From Planctomycetota bacterium (GTDB lineage: Bacteria > Planctomycetota > UBA1135 > GCA-002686595), in contig JADHOC010000016.1 in the NCBI GenBank assembly GCA_016779205.1, positions 60,107 through 124,106 on the forward strand: a stretch of 64,000 nt of DNA. The letters run 5' to 3'. Both the position numbers and the translations under genes were made by a program. Position 1 is the stretch's first letter; each line of letters opens with the position of its first letter. Below the pieces are notes generated by a model. That model worked only from the letters and a program-made list of their open reading frames with translations. It had not been told where the DNA came from and searched no databases. Positions 42,084-51,027 of the stretch are shown here, piece by piece.

Positions 42084-42769
42084 CGGTTTCCGGTGAGCGG
42101 TTCCCGCAGGAAGAAGCCGCTGACCGACGCGCGGACGCTGGAGCCTGCGGCGGGCCGGACCGGGGTCACCATGTGCGGCGCGCCGCCGAGCACCACCAGG
42201 CGGTTGGGCCGGGGCAGGATGAACCGGCCCTCGCCCCGCTCCATCAGCGCGGCCGAGTAGCCCTCGTCGTCGAAGCGGTGCCCCATGATGGGCAGCTCAC
42301 CGCCGGGGTCTGTCTCCGCCACCAGCAGCTCGCCGCCCCAGTGGGCGTTCCAGTGGGGGTGGGCGTAGTAGATGTAGGCGCCCGAGTAGACGGCGCTGTC
42401 GTCGCCGTGCCACGAGAGGCCAGCGCCGGTCGGGTAGACGTAGGGCCGGGCGGTGACGTGGGCCCAGTCGTCGCCGACCACGTCGGCGAGGTTCGCCGCC
42501 TCACCCAGCAGCGCCTCCACCACCCGATCCAGGGCGGTGCCGCTCGGGTAGACGCCCTCCTCCGTCGAGCTCCCGTCGATCTCGGCGTCACGCGCCGGGG
42601 TGACGATCTCGTCGCCGCCGAGGGGGACGCCGTCCCCGAGCTTCCACGCGCCCGCGGTGCGGGAGACGGGGGAGAGCTCGGTGAACTGGAAGTGCGACCA
42701 GACCTCGGTCCACGCCTCCTCGTCGAGGAAGTCGTCGAAGATCCGCACGCCGAGAGACGGTTCAGCCAT
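42080..42769 (-). CDS. 2OG-Fe(II) oxygenase, prolyl-4-hydroxylase-like
   Basis: A 229-residue protein with a clear facial triad. The HxD is in 'LSWHGDDSAVYSGAYIYY', the distal His in 'VVLGGAPHMVTPV', and the 2-oxoglutarate-binding Arg in 'SSVRASVSGFFL'. This layout matches the P4Hc-type oxygenases. Substrate unknown; it sits seven bases after an ABC-2 permease and overlaps truA by four bases. A role in modifying a protein or small molecule linked to translation is possible but not shown. Confidence 0.87.
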   Translation of the reverse strand: MAEPSLGVRIFDDFLDEEAWTEVWSHFQFTELSPVSRTAGAWKLGDGVPLGGDEIVTPARDAEIDGSSTEEGVYPSGTALDRVVEALLGEAANLADVVGDDWAHVTARPYVYPTGAGLSWHGDDSAVYSGAYIYYAHPHWNAHWGGELLVAETDPGGELPIMGHRFDDEGYSAALMERGEGRFILPRPNRLVVLGGAPHMVTPVRPAAGSSVRASVSGFFLREPLTGNR

Positions 42770-42776
42770 CAGGCCC

Positions 42777-44018
42777 TCAGAGGAGGTCGGGGAAGCGGTC
42801 CTGGTGGCGCTTGAAGAGACCCAGGCCCAGGAACATGACCACCCCGGTGGCCACCGTGAACTTCAAGAGGTCTCCGCTGGCTGGCCACTCCCCGTACAGG
42901 GTGACCTGCCGGAACATGGCGATGTACCAGTGCATCGGGTTGATGTCGAGCAGCCACCAGAAGGGGGTCTTCGCCACCAGCGGGCCGGGGTAGAAGATCG
43001 GCGTGGCGAACATCCAGACCGTGGTCCCCACGCCGACGAGGTGGAAGGTGTCCCGCCAGTAGAGGTTGAGCGTGGCCAATCCTGCCCCGAGGCCGGTGGT
43101 GAAGCCGATCAGGAGCAGGAGCAGGCCAGGGAGCGCGAGGAGGGAGACGCCCAGGGAAAGGGCTCGGCTCCGCCCGAGGGACTCGCTGGTGTAGGGCTCC
43201 GTGGAGAGGCCCAGGTCCCGCACCTCGGCGGGGGGCAGCGCGTTGTCCTTCAGGGTGATGACCACCTCGCGCTGCCAGAGCTCGACGGTGGACTCGGCGA
43301 TGAGCCGGACCTGGATGGTCTCGTCCCCCTCGGTCTCCGCGTCGCGCAGGGGGATGACCGGGACGTAGATCCTTGAGCGGTCCGCGGGGAGCTCGATGAC
43401 GTCGGTGGGCGCGGCGTAGTCGACGCCCCGCGTGGCGGTCCCGGTGTACTCCAGGCGATAGCGGGTCGAGCTGTGCCACGACCGCTCGGTGGAGACGAAC
43501 ACCCGCGGTGGCGGGGTCGCTCCCTCCGCGCCGGGGTCGTAGGCCTCCCACACCTCGGCGAACGCGGTCTCACGCTCGATGGCCGCCTGGGGCGGGGAGA
43601 GGAAGCCGAACCAGACCACGGCGCCGAGCACGATCGGGAGCCCGATGCACATGTTGATCACCGCCGAGGCGGTGATGTAGGCGGGCAGGATCTGGGACGG
43701 GAAGACGACCTTCTGGATGAGGTTCGAGTTGTCCACCAGGCAGTTGGTGGCCCGGCTCAGGGACTCGGCGAACGCGGTCCAGACGATGATGCCGGCGAGC
43801 ATGACCAGCGACACCTCGAGGGCGCCCTGCTCGTCGCCCCAGCGCGTGTTGAGGATCACGCGGAAGACGAAGGTGAAGACCAGGAGGTTGATCACCGGGA
43901 ACAGGATCGACCAGAAGAACCCCATGCTCGAGCCCACGTAGCGCGCCTTGAGGTCCCGGGCGACGAGATCCTTCAGCAGCGCGCTGTGCTGCGCGATGGA
44001 CTTGAGCAGGTAGAGCAT
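42777..44018 (-). CDS. ABC-2 type permease with inserted Calx-beta-like domain
   Basis: A 413-residue membrane protein. The N terminus ('HSALLKDLVARDLKARYVGSSMGFFWSILFPVINLL') and C terminus ('INPMHWYIAMFRQVTLYGEWP') are typical of polysaccharide/O-antigen/teichoic-acid export permeases, normally about 260-280 residues. Between the helix ending near residue 139 and the one starting near 288 lies an insert of about 150 residues. Its core (170-260) resembles a Calx-beta Ca-binding domain: 'YTGTATRGVDYAAP', 'PVIPLRDAETEGDETIQVRL', 'EVVITLKDN'. By topology it should face outside the cytoplasm. No ATP-binding partner gene lies in the window. Confidence 0.88.
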   Translation of the reverse strand: MLYLLKSIAQHSALLKDLVARDLKARYVGSSMGFFWSILFPVINLLVFTFVFRVILNTRWGDEQGALEVSLVMLAGIIVWTAFAESLSRATNCLVDNSNLIQKVVFPSQILPAYITASAVINMCIGLPIVLGAVVWFGFLSPPQAAIERETAFAEVWEAYDPGAEGATPPPRVFVSTERSWHSSTRYRLEYTGTATRGVDYAAPTDVIELPADRSRIYVPVIPLRDAETEGDETIQVRLIAESTVELWQREVVITLKDNALPPAEVRDLGLSTEPYTSESLGRSRALSLGVSLLALPGLLLLLIGFTTGLGAGLATLNLYWRDTFHLVGVGTTVWMFATPIFYPGPLVAKTPFWWLLDINPMHWYIAMFRQVTLYGEWPASGDLLKFTVATGVVMFLGLGLFKRHQDRFPDLL

Positions 44019-44141
44019 GGGGGACGCTCGGGAAGGTTACCCCGCGGGGGGGGCGCCGGGGGCCGCCCGGGCACCGAGACCTCGCCTCACGCTGGGGCAG
44101 GCCCGGGCGTGACCGACGCGGGGCGCGCAGGGCCGGTCTGC

Positions 44142-44546
44142 TCAGCGCGTGGGGAAGTAGTCGAAGACCTCGACGGCCTTGAAGTTCCCCTTGTGAGCCT
44201 CGACCAGGGCCTGGTGGATCGGGTGCGGTCCGTAGGCCGCGTACGCCTCCGGGCTGTCGAACTCCACGTGGAGCCCGACGTGGAAGTCCTGGCGGTTGAC
44301 CTTCCGCTGCTGGCTCTGGTCGCGGACGCCTGCGGTGACGTGAAGCACCCCCGGGATGTCACGGAGCGTCGAGCAGGCCTGGGCGAGCGCCTCGCAGGCC
44401 TCGGGGGAGCTGTCCTCCAGGATGAAGAACACGTCGTGGAGGACCTGGGTCTGCTGGAGGTCGGCGCTCGCCTGTTGGGACGGGCCGGCGCAGGCGACGA
44501 GGAGGAGGGCGGCGGAGAGGAGGGCCGCGGGGAGGAGTCGGAGCAT
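44142..44546 (-). CDS. Dabb-domain (stress-responsive A/B barrel) lipoprotein
   Basis: A 134-residue predicted lipoprotein from the ATG at 44546. The leader ends in LLLVAC. The mature part is a Dabb ferredoxin-like domain with 'LHDVFFILEDSSPEA', 'IPGVLHVTAGV', 'DFHVGLHVEFDSPEAYAAYGPHPIH' and the final strand 'AVEVFDYF'. Most Dabb proteins are cytosolic; lipidated forms occur in planctomycetes. Function unknown. It lies downstream of clpB on the same strand, separated by a large hairpin. Confidence 0.82.
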   Translation of the reverse strand: MLRLLPAALLSAALLLVACAGPSQQASADLQQTQVLHDVFFILEDSSPEACEALAQACSTLRDIPGVLHVTAGVRDQSQQRKVNRQDFHVGLHVEFDSPEAYAAYGPHPIHQALVEAHKGNFKAVEVFDYFPTR

Positions 44547-44616
44547 GGTCGGATGGGGGAGAGGTGGGGGGCAGAGTATGGGGCCCAGCCTCCCCCAGAC
44601 CAAAGGAGCCATGAAC

Positions 44617-44652
44617 GCGGCGCACCGATCGCCCATGGGATCGGCGCGCCGC
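44617..44652 (-). terminator. Large hairpin after clpB
   Basis: GCGGCGC-A-CCGATC (44617-44630) pairs with GATCGG-C-GCGCCGC (44639-44652) over an 8-base loop, giving 13 base pairs with one mismatch. It lies 36 bases past the clpB stop and before the Dabb gene. No strong T-run follows on the minus strand, so efficiency is uncertain. Confidence 0.5.
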
Positions 44653-44687
44653 CACCGCTCTCACCCCCGCAGGGGAGCTCTCCGGGG

Positions 44688-47240
44688 TCAGGACGCCAGC
44701 AGGGTCGGCGTCAGGGTCTCCCTGGCCGAGACGCCGAAGAGCCCCTCGTGGACGTCCACGGTCACCGTCTGGCCCGGCCGGATGTCGTCCCGCAGGATCG
44801 CCTCGGCCAGCAGGTTCTGCACGTTGCGCTGCAGGGCGCGCTTCAGGGGCCGGGCGCCGAACTCGGGGTCGTAGCCCTCCTCCGCCAGGGCCTCGAGGGC
44901 GCCGTCGGTGAGGACGAGCTCGATGTCCCTGTCCGCGAGCTGGCGCGACAGGCGCTCCACCTGCACGTCCACGATGCTGCGGATCTGGTCCCGCTCGAGG
45001 GCGTTGAAGGTCAGCACCTCATCCAGCCGGTTGATGAACTCGGGTCGGAAGTAGTCCTTCACCGCGTCCTCTCCCCGCAGGTTGCTGGTCATGAGGACCA
45101 GGGTCTGGGTGAAGTCCACGGTGCGGCCCTGGCCGTCCGTGAGGCGGCCGTCGTCGAGGACCTGCAGCAGCACGTTGAAGACGTCGGGGTGGGCCTTCTC
45201 GACCTCGTCCAGGAGGATCACGCTGTGGGGCTTGCGCCGAACGGCCTCGGTGAGGACGCCGCCCTCGTCGTGGCCGACGTAGCCCGGAGGCGCGCCGATC
45301 ATGCGGCTCACCGAGTGCTTCTCCATGAACTCGCTCATGTCGATGCGGATCATGTTGCGCTCGTCATCGAAGAGGAACTCCGCGACGGCCTTGGCGGTCT
45401 CGGTCTTGCCGACGCCGGTGGGGCCGAGCATCAGGAACGCGCCCAGGGGGCGCGTCTCCTCCACGAGCCCGGCGCGGGCCCGCCGGACCGCCTGGCTGAT
45501 CGCCGCGAGGGCGCCGTCCTGGCCGACCACGCGCGCGCGCAGGCCGTCCTCCATCTGGAGCAGCTTCTGCCGCTCGGTCTCGAGGAGCTTGTCCGCAGGG
45601 ATGCCCGTCCAGCGGGCCACGACCCGGGCGATCATCTCGTCGTCCACCGCCTCGGGCAGCATGGCGCCCTCGGCCTGCACCCGGTCGAGCTCCGCCGACG
45701 AGGCCTCGATGCTGGCCTCGGTCTCCGGGATCTCGCCGAAGCGCAGCTGGCCGACGCGCTCGAAGTCGCCGGCGCGCTCCTCGCGCGCCGCCTCGGCCCG
45801 CAGCTCCTCCAGCAGGGCCTTGCCCGCGCGGATGGAGCGGATCAGGTCCTTCTCCGTGGTCCAGCGGGTCCGCAGGGCGCTGGCGCGCTCCTCCAGGTCC
45901 GCGAGCTCCTCGCCGATGGCGGCGATACGCGCGGCGTTGCGCTCGGCGTCCTCGCCGGCCGCAGCCGTGCGCTCGATCTCCAGCTGCCGCTGGCGGCGCT
46001 CGATCTCGTCGAGCTCCTGGGGGAGGGAGTCGATGGCGGTTCGCAGCTGCGCGGCGGCCTCGTCGACGCAGTCGATGGCCTTGTCCGGCATGAAGCGGTC
46101 CGTGATGTGGCGATCCGCGAGGCGCGACGCGGCGACGAGGGCGCTGTCGAGGATGCGCACCCCGTGGTGCACCTCGTAGCGCTCCTTGAGCCCGCGCAGG
46201 ATCGCGACCGTGTCGTCCACCGACGGCTCGTCCACCATGACCGGCATGAAGCGGCGCTCCAGGGCAGCGTCCTTCTCGATGTACTTGCGGTACTCGTCCA
46301 GGGTCGTGGCGCCGACGCACTTCAGCTCGCCGCGCGCGAGGGCGGGCTTGAGCATGTTGGCCGCGTCCACGGCGCCCTCGGAGCCGCCAGCGCCCACCAG
46401 CGTGTGGAGCTCGTCGATGAAGAGGACGATCTCACCCTCGGCCTCCTTGATCTCCTCGAGGACCGCCTTGAGGCGCTCCTCGAACTCACCGCGGTACTTG
46501 GCGCCCGCGAGCAGCGCGCCGAGGTCCAGGGACATGACCCGCTTGTCCTTGAGCCCGTCCGGGACGTCACCGACGGCGATGCGGTTCGCCAGCCCCTCGG
46601 CGATGGCGGTCTTACCCACCCCGGGCTCGCCGATGAGCACAGGGTTGTTCTTGCGCCGGCGGGAGAGCACCTGGATCACGCGGCGGATCTCACCGTCCCG
46701 GCCGATCACCGGGTCGAGCTTCTGGGCCTTGGCGTCCGCCGTCAGGTCGCGGGCGTACTTCTCCAGCGCGTCGAAGGTCGCCTCGGGATCGGCCGAGGTG
46801 ACCTTGCGATCACCGCGTACCTCCCCGAGGGCGGCTTCGATCCGCTCGGGCCCCGCGTCGCGCGCCGCGAACAGGGCGGCCACCTCCGGCGAGCCCTTCT
46901 CGGCGAGGGCGAGCAGGAGGTGCTCGGTCGACACATACTCGTCGCCGCGCTTGCTCGCGGCGGCGTTGGCCTCGGTGAGCACCTCCGCGAGGGCGCGGGA
47001 GCCGGTCACCTGGCCGCCGCTCGTCCTCGGGAGCCGCTGCAGCAGCCCGTCGAGCTCGTGACGCAGCGCGCGCGGGTCGACGCCAAGGCGGTCGAGAACC
47101 GCCGAGGTGACGCCCTCGGGTTCCTCGAGGAGCGCCGACGCCAGGTGGGCCGGGGTCAGCTCCGGGTGGCCCGCCTGGGCGGCGAGTTCCTGGGCGGCTG
47201 CGAGGGCAGCCTGGGAGCGGTGGGTGTATTGCGGTTGCAT
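44688..47240 (-). CDS. ClpB disaggregase
   Basis: An 850-residue AAA+ chaperone that, with DnaK, rescues aggregated proteins after heat stress. From the ATG at 47240 it has the N domain (two Clp-N repeats), AAA1 with Walker A GEPGVGKT at 204-211, the coiled-coil middle domain with '[13 protein letters not shown]'-type heptads, and AAA2 with GPTGVGKT and '[31 protein letters not shown]'. In AAA2 the loop between 'MTSNL' and '[12 protein letters not shown]' is nine residues, about 19 shorter than in E. coli ClpB. A longer upstream start is rejected because it lacks family similarity. No CIRCE element was found upstream. Confidence 0.95.
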   Translation of the reverse strand: MQPQYTHRSQAALAAAQELAAQAGHPELTPAHLASALLEEPEGVTSAVLDRLGVDPRALRHELDGLLQRLPRTSGGQVTGSRALAEVLTEANAAASKRGDEYVSTEHLLLALAEKGSPEVAALFAARDAGPERIEAALGEVRGDRKVTSADPEATFDALEKYARDLTADAKAQKLDPVIGRDGEIRRVIQVLSRRRKNNPVLIGEPGVGKTAIAEGLANRIAVGDVPDGLKDKRVMSLDLGALLAGAKYRGEFEERLKAVLEEIKEAEGEIVLFIDELHTLVGAGGSEGAVDAANMLKPALARGELKCVGATTLDEYRKYIEKDAALERRFMPVMVDEPSVDDTVAILRGLKERYEVHHGVRILDSALVAASRLADRHITDRFMPDKAIDCVDEAAAQLRTAIDSLPQELDEIERRQRQLEIERTAAAGEDAERNAARIAAIGEELADLEERASALRTRWTTEKDLIRSIRAGKALLEELRAEAAREERAGDFERVGQLRFGEIPETEASIEASSAELDRVQAEGAMLPEAVDDEMIARVVARWTGIPADKLLETERQKLLQMEDGLRARVVGQDGALAAISQAVRRARAGLVEETRPLGAFLMLGPTGVGKTETAKAVAEFLFDDERNMIRIDMSEFMEKHSVSRMIGAPPGYVGHDEGGVLTEAVRRKPHSVILLDEVEKAHPDVFNVLLQVLDDGRLTDGQGRTVDFTQTLVLMTSNLRGEDAVKDYFRPEFINRLDEVLTFNALERDQIRSIVDVQVERLSRQLADRDIELVLTDGALEALAEEGYDPEFGARPLKRALQRNVQNLLAEAILRDDIRPGQTVTVDVHEGLFGVSARETLTPTLLAS

Positions 47241-47379
47241 GATTGGAGTACCTCTACTCGGCCCACGGAACGCGGACCGGACGCTCCAAGGCGCAACGGT
47301 CATGCCATCGCCCCCCAGGCCCTGCAGGGGCCTCCGGCGGCGGTTCTGGCGCCCGACTGCGCCTCATGCGCGCCATCGG

Positions 47380-47417
47380 GGCAGTGCGGGGCGCCATTTT
47401 GGCGCGCCAGACTGCCA
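47380..47417. terminator. Nested inverted repeat between dapA-like gene and clpB
   Basis: An outer GGCAGT/ACTGCC pair encloses a perfect inner hairpin GCGCCA-TTT-TGGCGC (47391-47405). It lies just past the stop (47426) of the minus-strand dapA-like gene and could end that transcript before clpB. It has no T-run. Confidence 0.4.
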
Positions 47418-47425
47418 GTCGAGCC

Positions 47426-48340
47426 TCAGGAGGGGACCAGCAGCCTCGCCAGGGTCAGGGACCGCTCCAGGGCGGTGCGCTGACGGGTGTCGAGGCGCAG
47501 GAGCGGCGCGCGTACGTCGTTCCGGGTGGCCTCGAGGGCCGCGAGGGCGCCCTTCACGGGCACCGGGTTGGTGGTGATGCGGAGGGCATCCACGAGCGGG
47601 GCGAGCTTTCGCTCCAGGGCATCCGCGTCGGGGTCGTCGGTCCGGGCCGCCTGGACGAATCGTGCCACCTCGCCGGGGACGAGGTTGCCGACCACGGTGA
47701 TCGCCCCCTGGGCGCCGTTGCGCATCATGGGGCCGATCATCCGGTCGTCGCCAGCGAGCAGCGGGATGGGCAGCTCGCCCGCCAGGGTCCGGGCGCGGGT
47801 CGGTCGGCCGATGGCCTCGCAGTGTGCGACGACCTCGGGGACGCGGTCGACGAGCTCCTTGAGCATCTCCGGCCCCAGGTCGGTCCCGGTTCGCTCCGGC
47901 TCGTTGACCGTGATGAGCGGGAGCTCGCTGGGGAGGGCGTCGAGGATGTGGCGCAGGTGCGCGATGACGCCCTTGACGTCCGGGAGGGCGAAGGGCGGCG
48001 CGCTCACGAGGAGCGCGTCGGCGCCCGCCAAGGCGGCGTTCCTGGCCACCTTGGCGGCGCGCTCGGAGCTCACCTCCGTGACGCCGAAGATCACCCGCAG
48101 CCGGTAGTCAGAGTTCTCCTCTGCGCCCGCGACCGCTCGGGCCACCAGCTGGCCGACCTCGTCCACCTCGAGGGACCAGCCCTCGCCGGTGGCGCCGCCC
48201 ACCACGATGGCGGTCGTACGCTGGCGTGCCTGGTGCTGGACCAGCCGATCCAAGGCTGGTAGGTCGAGCACTCCGTCCCGGAAGGGCGTCGGGAGCGCCG
48301 TGATCGCACCGCTCAGGTAGGAGAGGTCGCCGTCGCTCAC
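47426..48340 (-). CDS. DapA-family aldolase homologue without Schiff-base lysine
   Basis: A 304-residue protein of the dihydrodipicolinate synthase/N-acetylneuraminate lyase family (TIM barrel). Family landmarks remain: 'GAITALPTPF', 'EPERTGTDL' in place of NVPSRTGxDL, 'LLAGDD' and 'TNPVPVKGAL'. The catalytic residues do not: the Schiff-base Lys (GIKEATG in E. coli) is Cys174 (AHCEAIG), the proton-relay Tyr of 'YNVP' is Val145, and the first Thr of the TTGES motif is Ala50 (GGATGEG). It is unlikely to make dihydrodipicolinate by the normal mechanism. Its ATG overlaps the pdxJ stop by four bases. Confidence 0.88.
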   Translation of the reverse strand: MSDGDLSYLSGAITALPTPFRDGVLDLPALDRLVQHQARQRTTAIVVGGATGEGWSLEVDEVGQLVARAVAGAEENSDYRLRVIFGVTEVSSERAAKVARNAALAGADALLVSAPPFALPDVKGVIAHLRHILDALPSELPLITVNEPERTGTDLGPEMLKELVDRVPEVVAHCEAIGRPTRARTLAGELPIPLLAGDDRMIGPMMRNGAQGAITVVGNLVPGEVARFVQAARTDDPDADALERKLAPLVDALRITTNPVPVKGALAALEATRNDVRAPLLRLDTRQRTALERSLTLARLLVPS

Positions 48341-49083
48341 GGGCGCGCTCCCTCGATGAGGCGCAGCATGTCCGTGACGCAGCGGTCCACGCCGTCGAAG
48401 AGCGAGCGCGCGACCACGGCGAAGCCGATGTTGAGTTCCTCGATCCCCTCGATCGCCGCGATCGGGGCGGTGTTCTCGAAGTCCAGGCCGTGCCCTGCGT
48501 TGACCCTCAGGCCCACCGCGCGCGCGTGGCGCGAGGCCTCGGTGAGCCGCTCGAGCTCGGCGGCTCGGACAGCGCCGCGGGCGTTGGCGTAGGCGCCGGT
48601 GTGCAGCTCCACGAACGGCACGCCGAGGGCGGCGGCCGCGTCCAGCTGACGGGGGTCGGGGTCGATGAAGATCGAGACCGCGCCGCCGGCCTCCGTGAGG
48701 CGCGGGACCGCGTCCCGGAGGCGGGGCGTCTCGCGGATCACGTCGAGCCCGCCCTCGGTGGAGATCTCCAGGCGGTTCTCGGGCACGAGGCAGAAGGCCT
48801 CGGACCCGCTGCTCTCCGCGAGGGTGAGCATGGAGTCATCGAGGCTGCACTCGAGGTTGAGCAGGGTCGTCACGACCTCCCGCAGCCGGTGGATATCGGC
48901 GTCCTGGATGTGCCGCCGGTCCTTGCGGAGGTGGCAGGTGATGCCGTGGGCCCCGGCGGCCTCGCAGCGCAGGGCCCACTCCACCGGATCCGGGAAGGCC
49001 TCCCGGCGGGCCTGCCGGACGGTGGCCACGTGGTCGATGTTGACGTGGAGGCGGGGGATGGGGGCCGGCTCGTGGGTGCTCAC
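48337..49083 (-). CDS. Pyridoxine 5'-phosphate synthase PdxJ
   Basis: A 248-residue TIM-barrel enzyme that condenses 1-deoxyxylulose 5-phosphate with 3-amino-2-oxopropyl phosphate in vitamin B6 synthesis. The N-terminal 'LHVNIDHVATVRQARR', 'GAHGITCHLRKDRRHIQDADI', 'CLVPENRLEISTEGGLDV' and the phosphate-loop 'VNAGHGLDFENTAPIA' are diagnostic. Full length. It heads a two-gene unit with the dapA-like gene (ATGA overlap) and is divergent from rsmD with only 60 bases between. Confidence 0.96.
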   Translation of the reverse strand: MSTHEPAPIPRLHVNIDHVATVRQARREAFPDPVEWALRCEAAGAHGITCHLRKDRRHIQDADIHRLREVVTTLLNLECSLDDSMLTLAESSGSEAFCLVPENRLEISTEGGLDVIRETPRLRDAVPRLTEAGGAVSIFIDPDPRQLDAAAALGVPFVELHTGAYANARGAVRAAELERLTEASRHARAVGLRVNAGHGLDFENTAPIAAIEGIEELNIGFAVVARSLFDGVDRCVTDMLRLIEGARP

Positions 49084-49143
49084 CCACGAATCCTAGGTGC
49101 CGGGAGGGGCGGCTCCAACGGGGGGCCTGCTACTCTTCCGCCC

Positions 49144-49725
49144 GTGCGCATCATCACCGGACGATTCAGGGGGAGGCGCCTCGCCGCGCCCCCCGGAGAG
49201 GACACCCGCCCCATGCTCGGGCGGGTGAAGGAGAACCTGTTCAACATCCTCGGAGACGAGGTCGTGGACGCGGAGGTTCTGGACCTGTTCAGCGGATCCG
49301 GGGGGCTCGGGCTCGAGGCGCTCTCCCGCGGAGCCCGCCTGGTGCGCTTCGTGGAGCAGGAGAGCTCTGCGCGCAGGGTCCTGCGCAAGAACTGCGAGGC
49401 GTGTGGGGTCGCCGATGATGAGGTGGAGCACGCGCCCGGCGACGCCCTCATGGGGGACGCCTGGCGACGCCCGGACGGCAGCCGCTGGGCCCAGGTGGCC
49501 TTCCTGGACCCGCCCTACCCGATCTGGCGGACCCCCGGGGACCGGGCCACGATGCTGGCCGTGGTGCGGGCCGTGCTCTCCGAGGCGGTGGTGCCCGGCG
49601 GCGTGCTCATGCTGCACACCCACCCCAGGGACCTGCGCCCCGAGGACCTGGGGCTGTCGGACGACGAGAAGCCCCGGGTGTACGGGAACTCGGCGCTCTG
49701 GTTCCTCCGCGCTCCGGAAGCCTGA
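49144..49725 (+). CDS. 16S rRNA (guanine966-N2)-methyltransferase RsmD
   Basis: A 193-residue methyltransferase from the GTG at 49144 (VRIITGRFRGRRL, the canonical RsmD start). Motif I is 'VLDLFSGSGGLGLEALSRGA', an acidic 'FVEQESSA' binds the SAM ribose, and the catalytic motif is DPPY ('VAFLDPPYPIW'). The N-terminal 'TRPMLGRVKENLFNIL' matches the RNA-contact segment of RsmD. It ends 21 bases before the convergent PilX-like gene. Confidence 0.93.
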   Translation: MRIITGRFRGRRLAAPPGEDTRPMLGRVKENLFNILGDEVVDAEVLDLFSGSGGLGLEALSRGARLVRFVEQESSARRVLRKNCEACGVADDEVEHAPGDALMGDAWRRPDGSRWAQVAFLDPPYPIWRTPGDRATMLAVVRAVLSEAVVPGGVLMLHTHPRDLRPEDLGLSDDEKPRVYGNSALWFLRAPEA

Positions 49726-49746
49726 GGCCGCGGGGCCAGGGGACGC

Positions 49747-51027
49747 TCAGGGACCGGGTGTGCCCGGCGTGGGGTCGACGTCCGCGGAGATCGGACGCCA
49801 GATGAGCGTCTCGAGGGCGAGGACCTCCTCGTCGGACTCGTAGAGCAGGGACTCGTCGAAGTGCAGGCGAGCGCCCTCCCCGAAGTTCAGGCTGCGGGCG
49901 ATCAGGCTGCCGAACAGCTCGAAGCCGGCCGGGATGGTGATCGAAGCATCGGGCGCGTAGATGGCGCCGTGGAGCACCGTGTTGGCGTTGAAGCTCACCG
50001 TCGCCGGATCGGAGCCGCTCTCGGTGTCGCCGGCGATGAAGACCTGGAAGTCCCGCGCGGCCTCGCTGGTGGTGCGCACGGTCGAGTCACTGCTGATGTC
50101 CCAGTCCCCCGAGCTGTAGACCTCCACGGGGCCGTTGGAGCTGTCGATCACCAGGGAGCTCCCCCCGCCGAGGACGAAGTCGGACATCACGATCTGGGCG
50201 GGGCCCTCGATGGTGAGGGTCGAGCCGGCGCTGGCCGAGACCCCATCGAAGCCCAGGAGGCCGGGGCCCAGGGTCGCGTCCTCGGTGACGTCGAGGGGGC
50301 CGCTTGAGGTGACGGCGGGGGGCTCGATGGGCGGGAAGGTGACGTTCTCTTCCAGCGACTCCCGGTCGCCGGTGATGACCACGTTGGAGCCGTTCTCGAG
50401 GATCGATCCGTCCTCGCCGATGACCGCGTCCCCGTTGATGAACGTGTCCCCTCCGAGGACCACGTTGCCGTTGGACCCCACGCCCCCGTTGCCCCGCGAC
50501 GCCTGGGACGCGAAGGCGCCCAGGGTGGGGTCGTAGCTGTTGGTGGCGGACCCCTCACCCACCAGGAGTCCGTCCTTGCCGAAGGCGGCGTACTGGAAGA
50601 AGCCGACCGGCGCGGTCGAGAAGACGCACTCCTGTCGCTTTCGCTCCCCCTGGGAGGTGCCCGACGCGATGACCTGGTAGCGCCACGCGTCGAGGCGGGT
50701 CACCTCGGCCCAGTACCGGGACGTGGCGAGGACCCTGGGGGTCTGTTCGGTCCCGACGCTCAGGGACTCGCCCTCCTCCGGCTCGAGGAGCCGGGAGCGC
50801 AGCAGGATGAAGGCCTCGTCGATGCCGGACTCGGCGGCGAAGTAGGCCAGCTGTGCGGCCCCCTCGGTGCGGCGGCTGTCCGAGATGGAGAGGTCCACGC
50901 GGAGCATGGAGCTGCCGAGCCCCGCGAGGACGAGGACGAAGATGATGACCGTCACCAGGACGGAGCCCGCGCGGTCGCCGCCTCCGGGGTTGGAGGGCCC
51001 GCTGACAAGATGGGTGGAGAGCTTCAT
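49747..51027 (-). CDS. PilX-like pilus-associated protein with adhesin-like C-terminal region
   Basis: A 426-residue protein. The N terminus has a prepilin-like hydrophobic helix (about 22-42: 'GSVLVTVIIFVLVLAGLGSSML') followed by 'LAYFAAESGIDEAFILL', the PilX/type IV accessory pattern. Residues about 150-380 are glycine/serine-rich, beta-strand-like with repeated 'GGDTFINGDAVIGEDG'-type turns. The family often combines such regions with surface or matrix roles. It is the last gene of a three-gene prepilin operon (one-base TGATG overlap). No pilus assembly ATPase or secretin is in the window. Confidence 0.85.
   Translation of the reverse strand: MKLSTHLVSGPSNPGGGDRAGSVLVTVIIFVLVLAGLGSSMLRVDLSISDSRRTEGAAQLAYFAAESGIDEAFILLRSRLLEPEEGESLSVGTEQTPRVLATSRYWAEVTRLDAWRYQVIASGTSQGERKRQECVFSTAPVGFFQYAAFGKDGLLVGEGSATNSYDPTLGAFASQASRGNGGVGSNGNVVLGGDTFINGDAVIGEDGSILENGSNVVITGDRESLEENVTFPPIEPPAVTSSGPLDVTEDATLGPGLLGFDGVSASAGSTLTIEGPAQIVMSDFVLGGGSSLVIDSSNGPVEVYSSGDWDISSDSTVRTTSEAARDFQVFIAGDTESGSDPATVSFNANTVLHGAIYAPDASITIPAGFELFGSLIARSLNFGEGARLHFDESLLYESDEEVLALETLIWRPISADVDPTPGTPGP

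Noticed and set aside
47241..47303. Longer ClpB start
   Set aside because: The family N terminus begins with the ATG at 47240; upstream residues are not ClpB-like.
47241..47425. CIRCE heat-shock element upstream of clpB
   Set aside because: No TTAGCACTC-N9-GAGTGCTAA pattern; the GAGTA-CCTC-TACTC stretch at 47245-47258 is too short to call.
43473..47483. A 1336-codon plus-strand frame across the permease, Dabb and clpB genes
   Set aside because: It spans three well-supported minus-strand genes and has only repetitive charged sequence; it is a GC-bias artefact.
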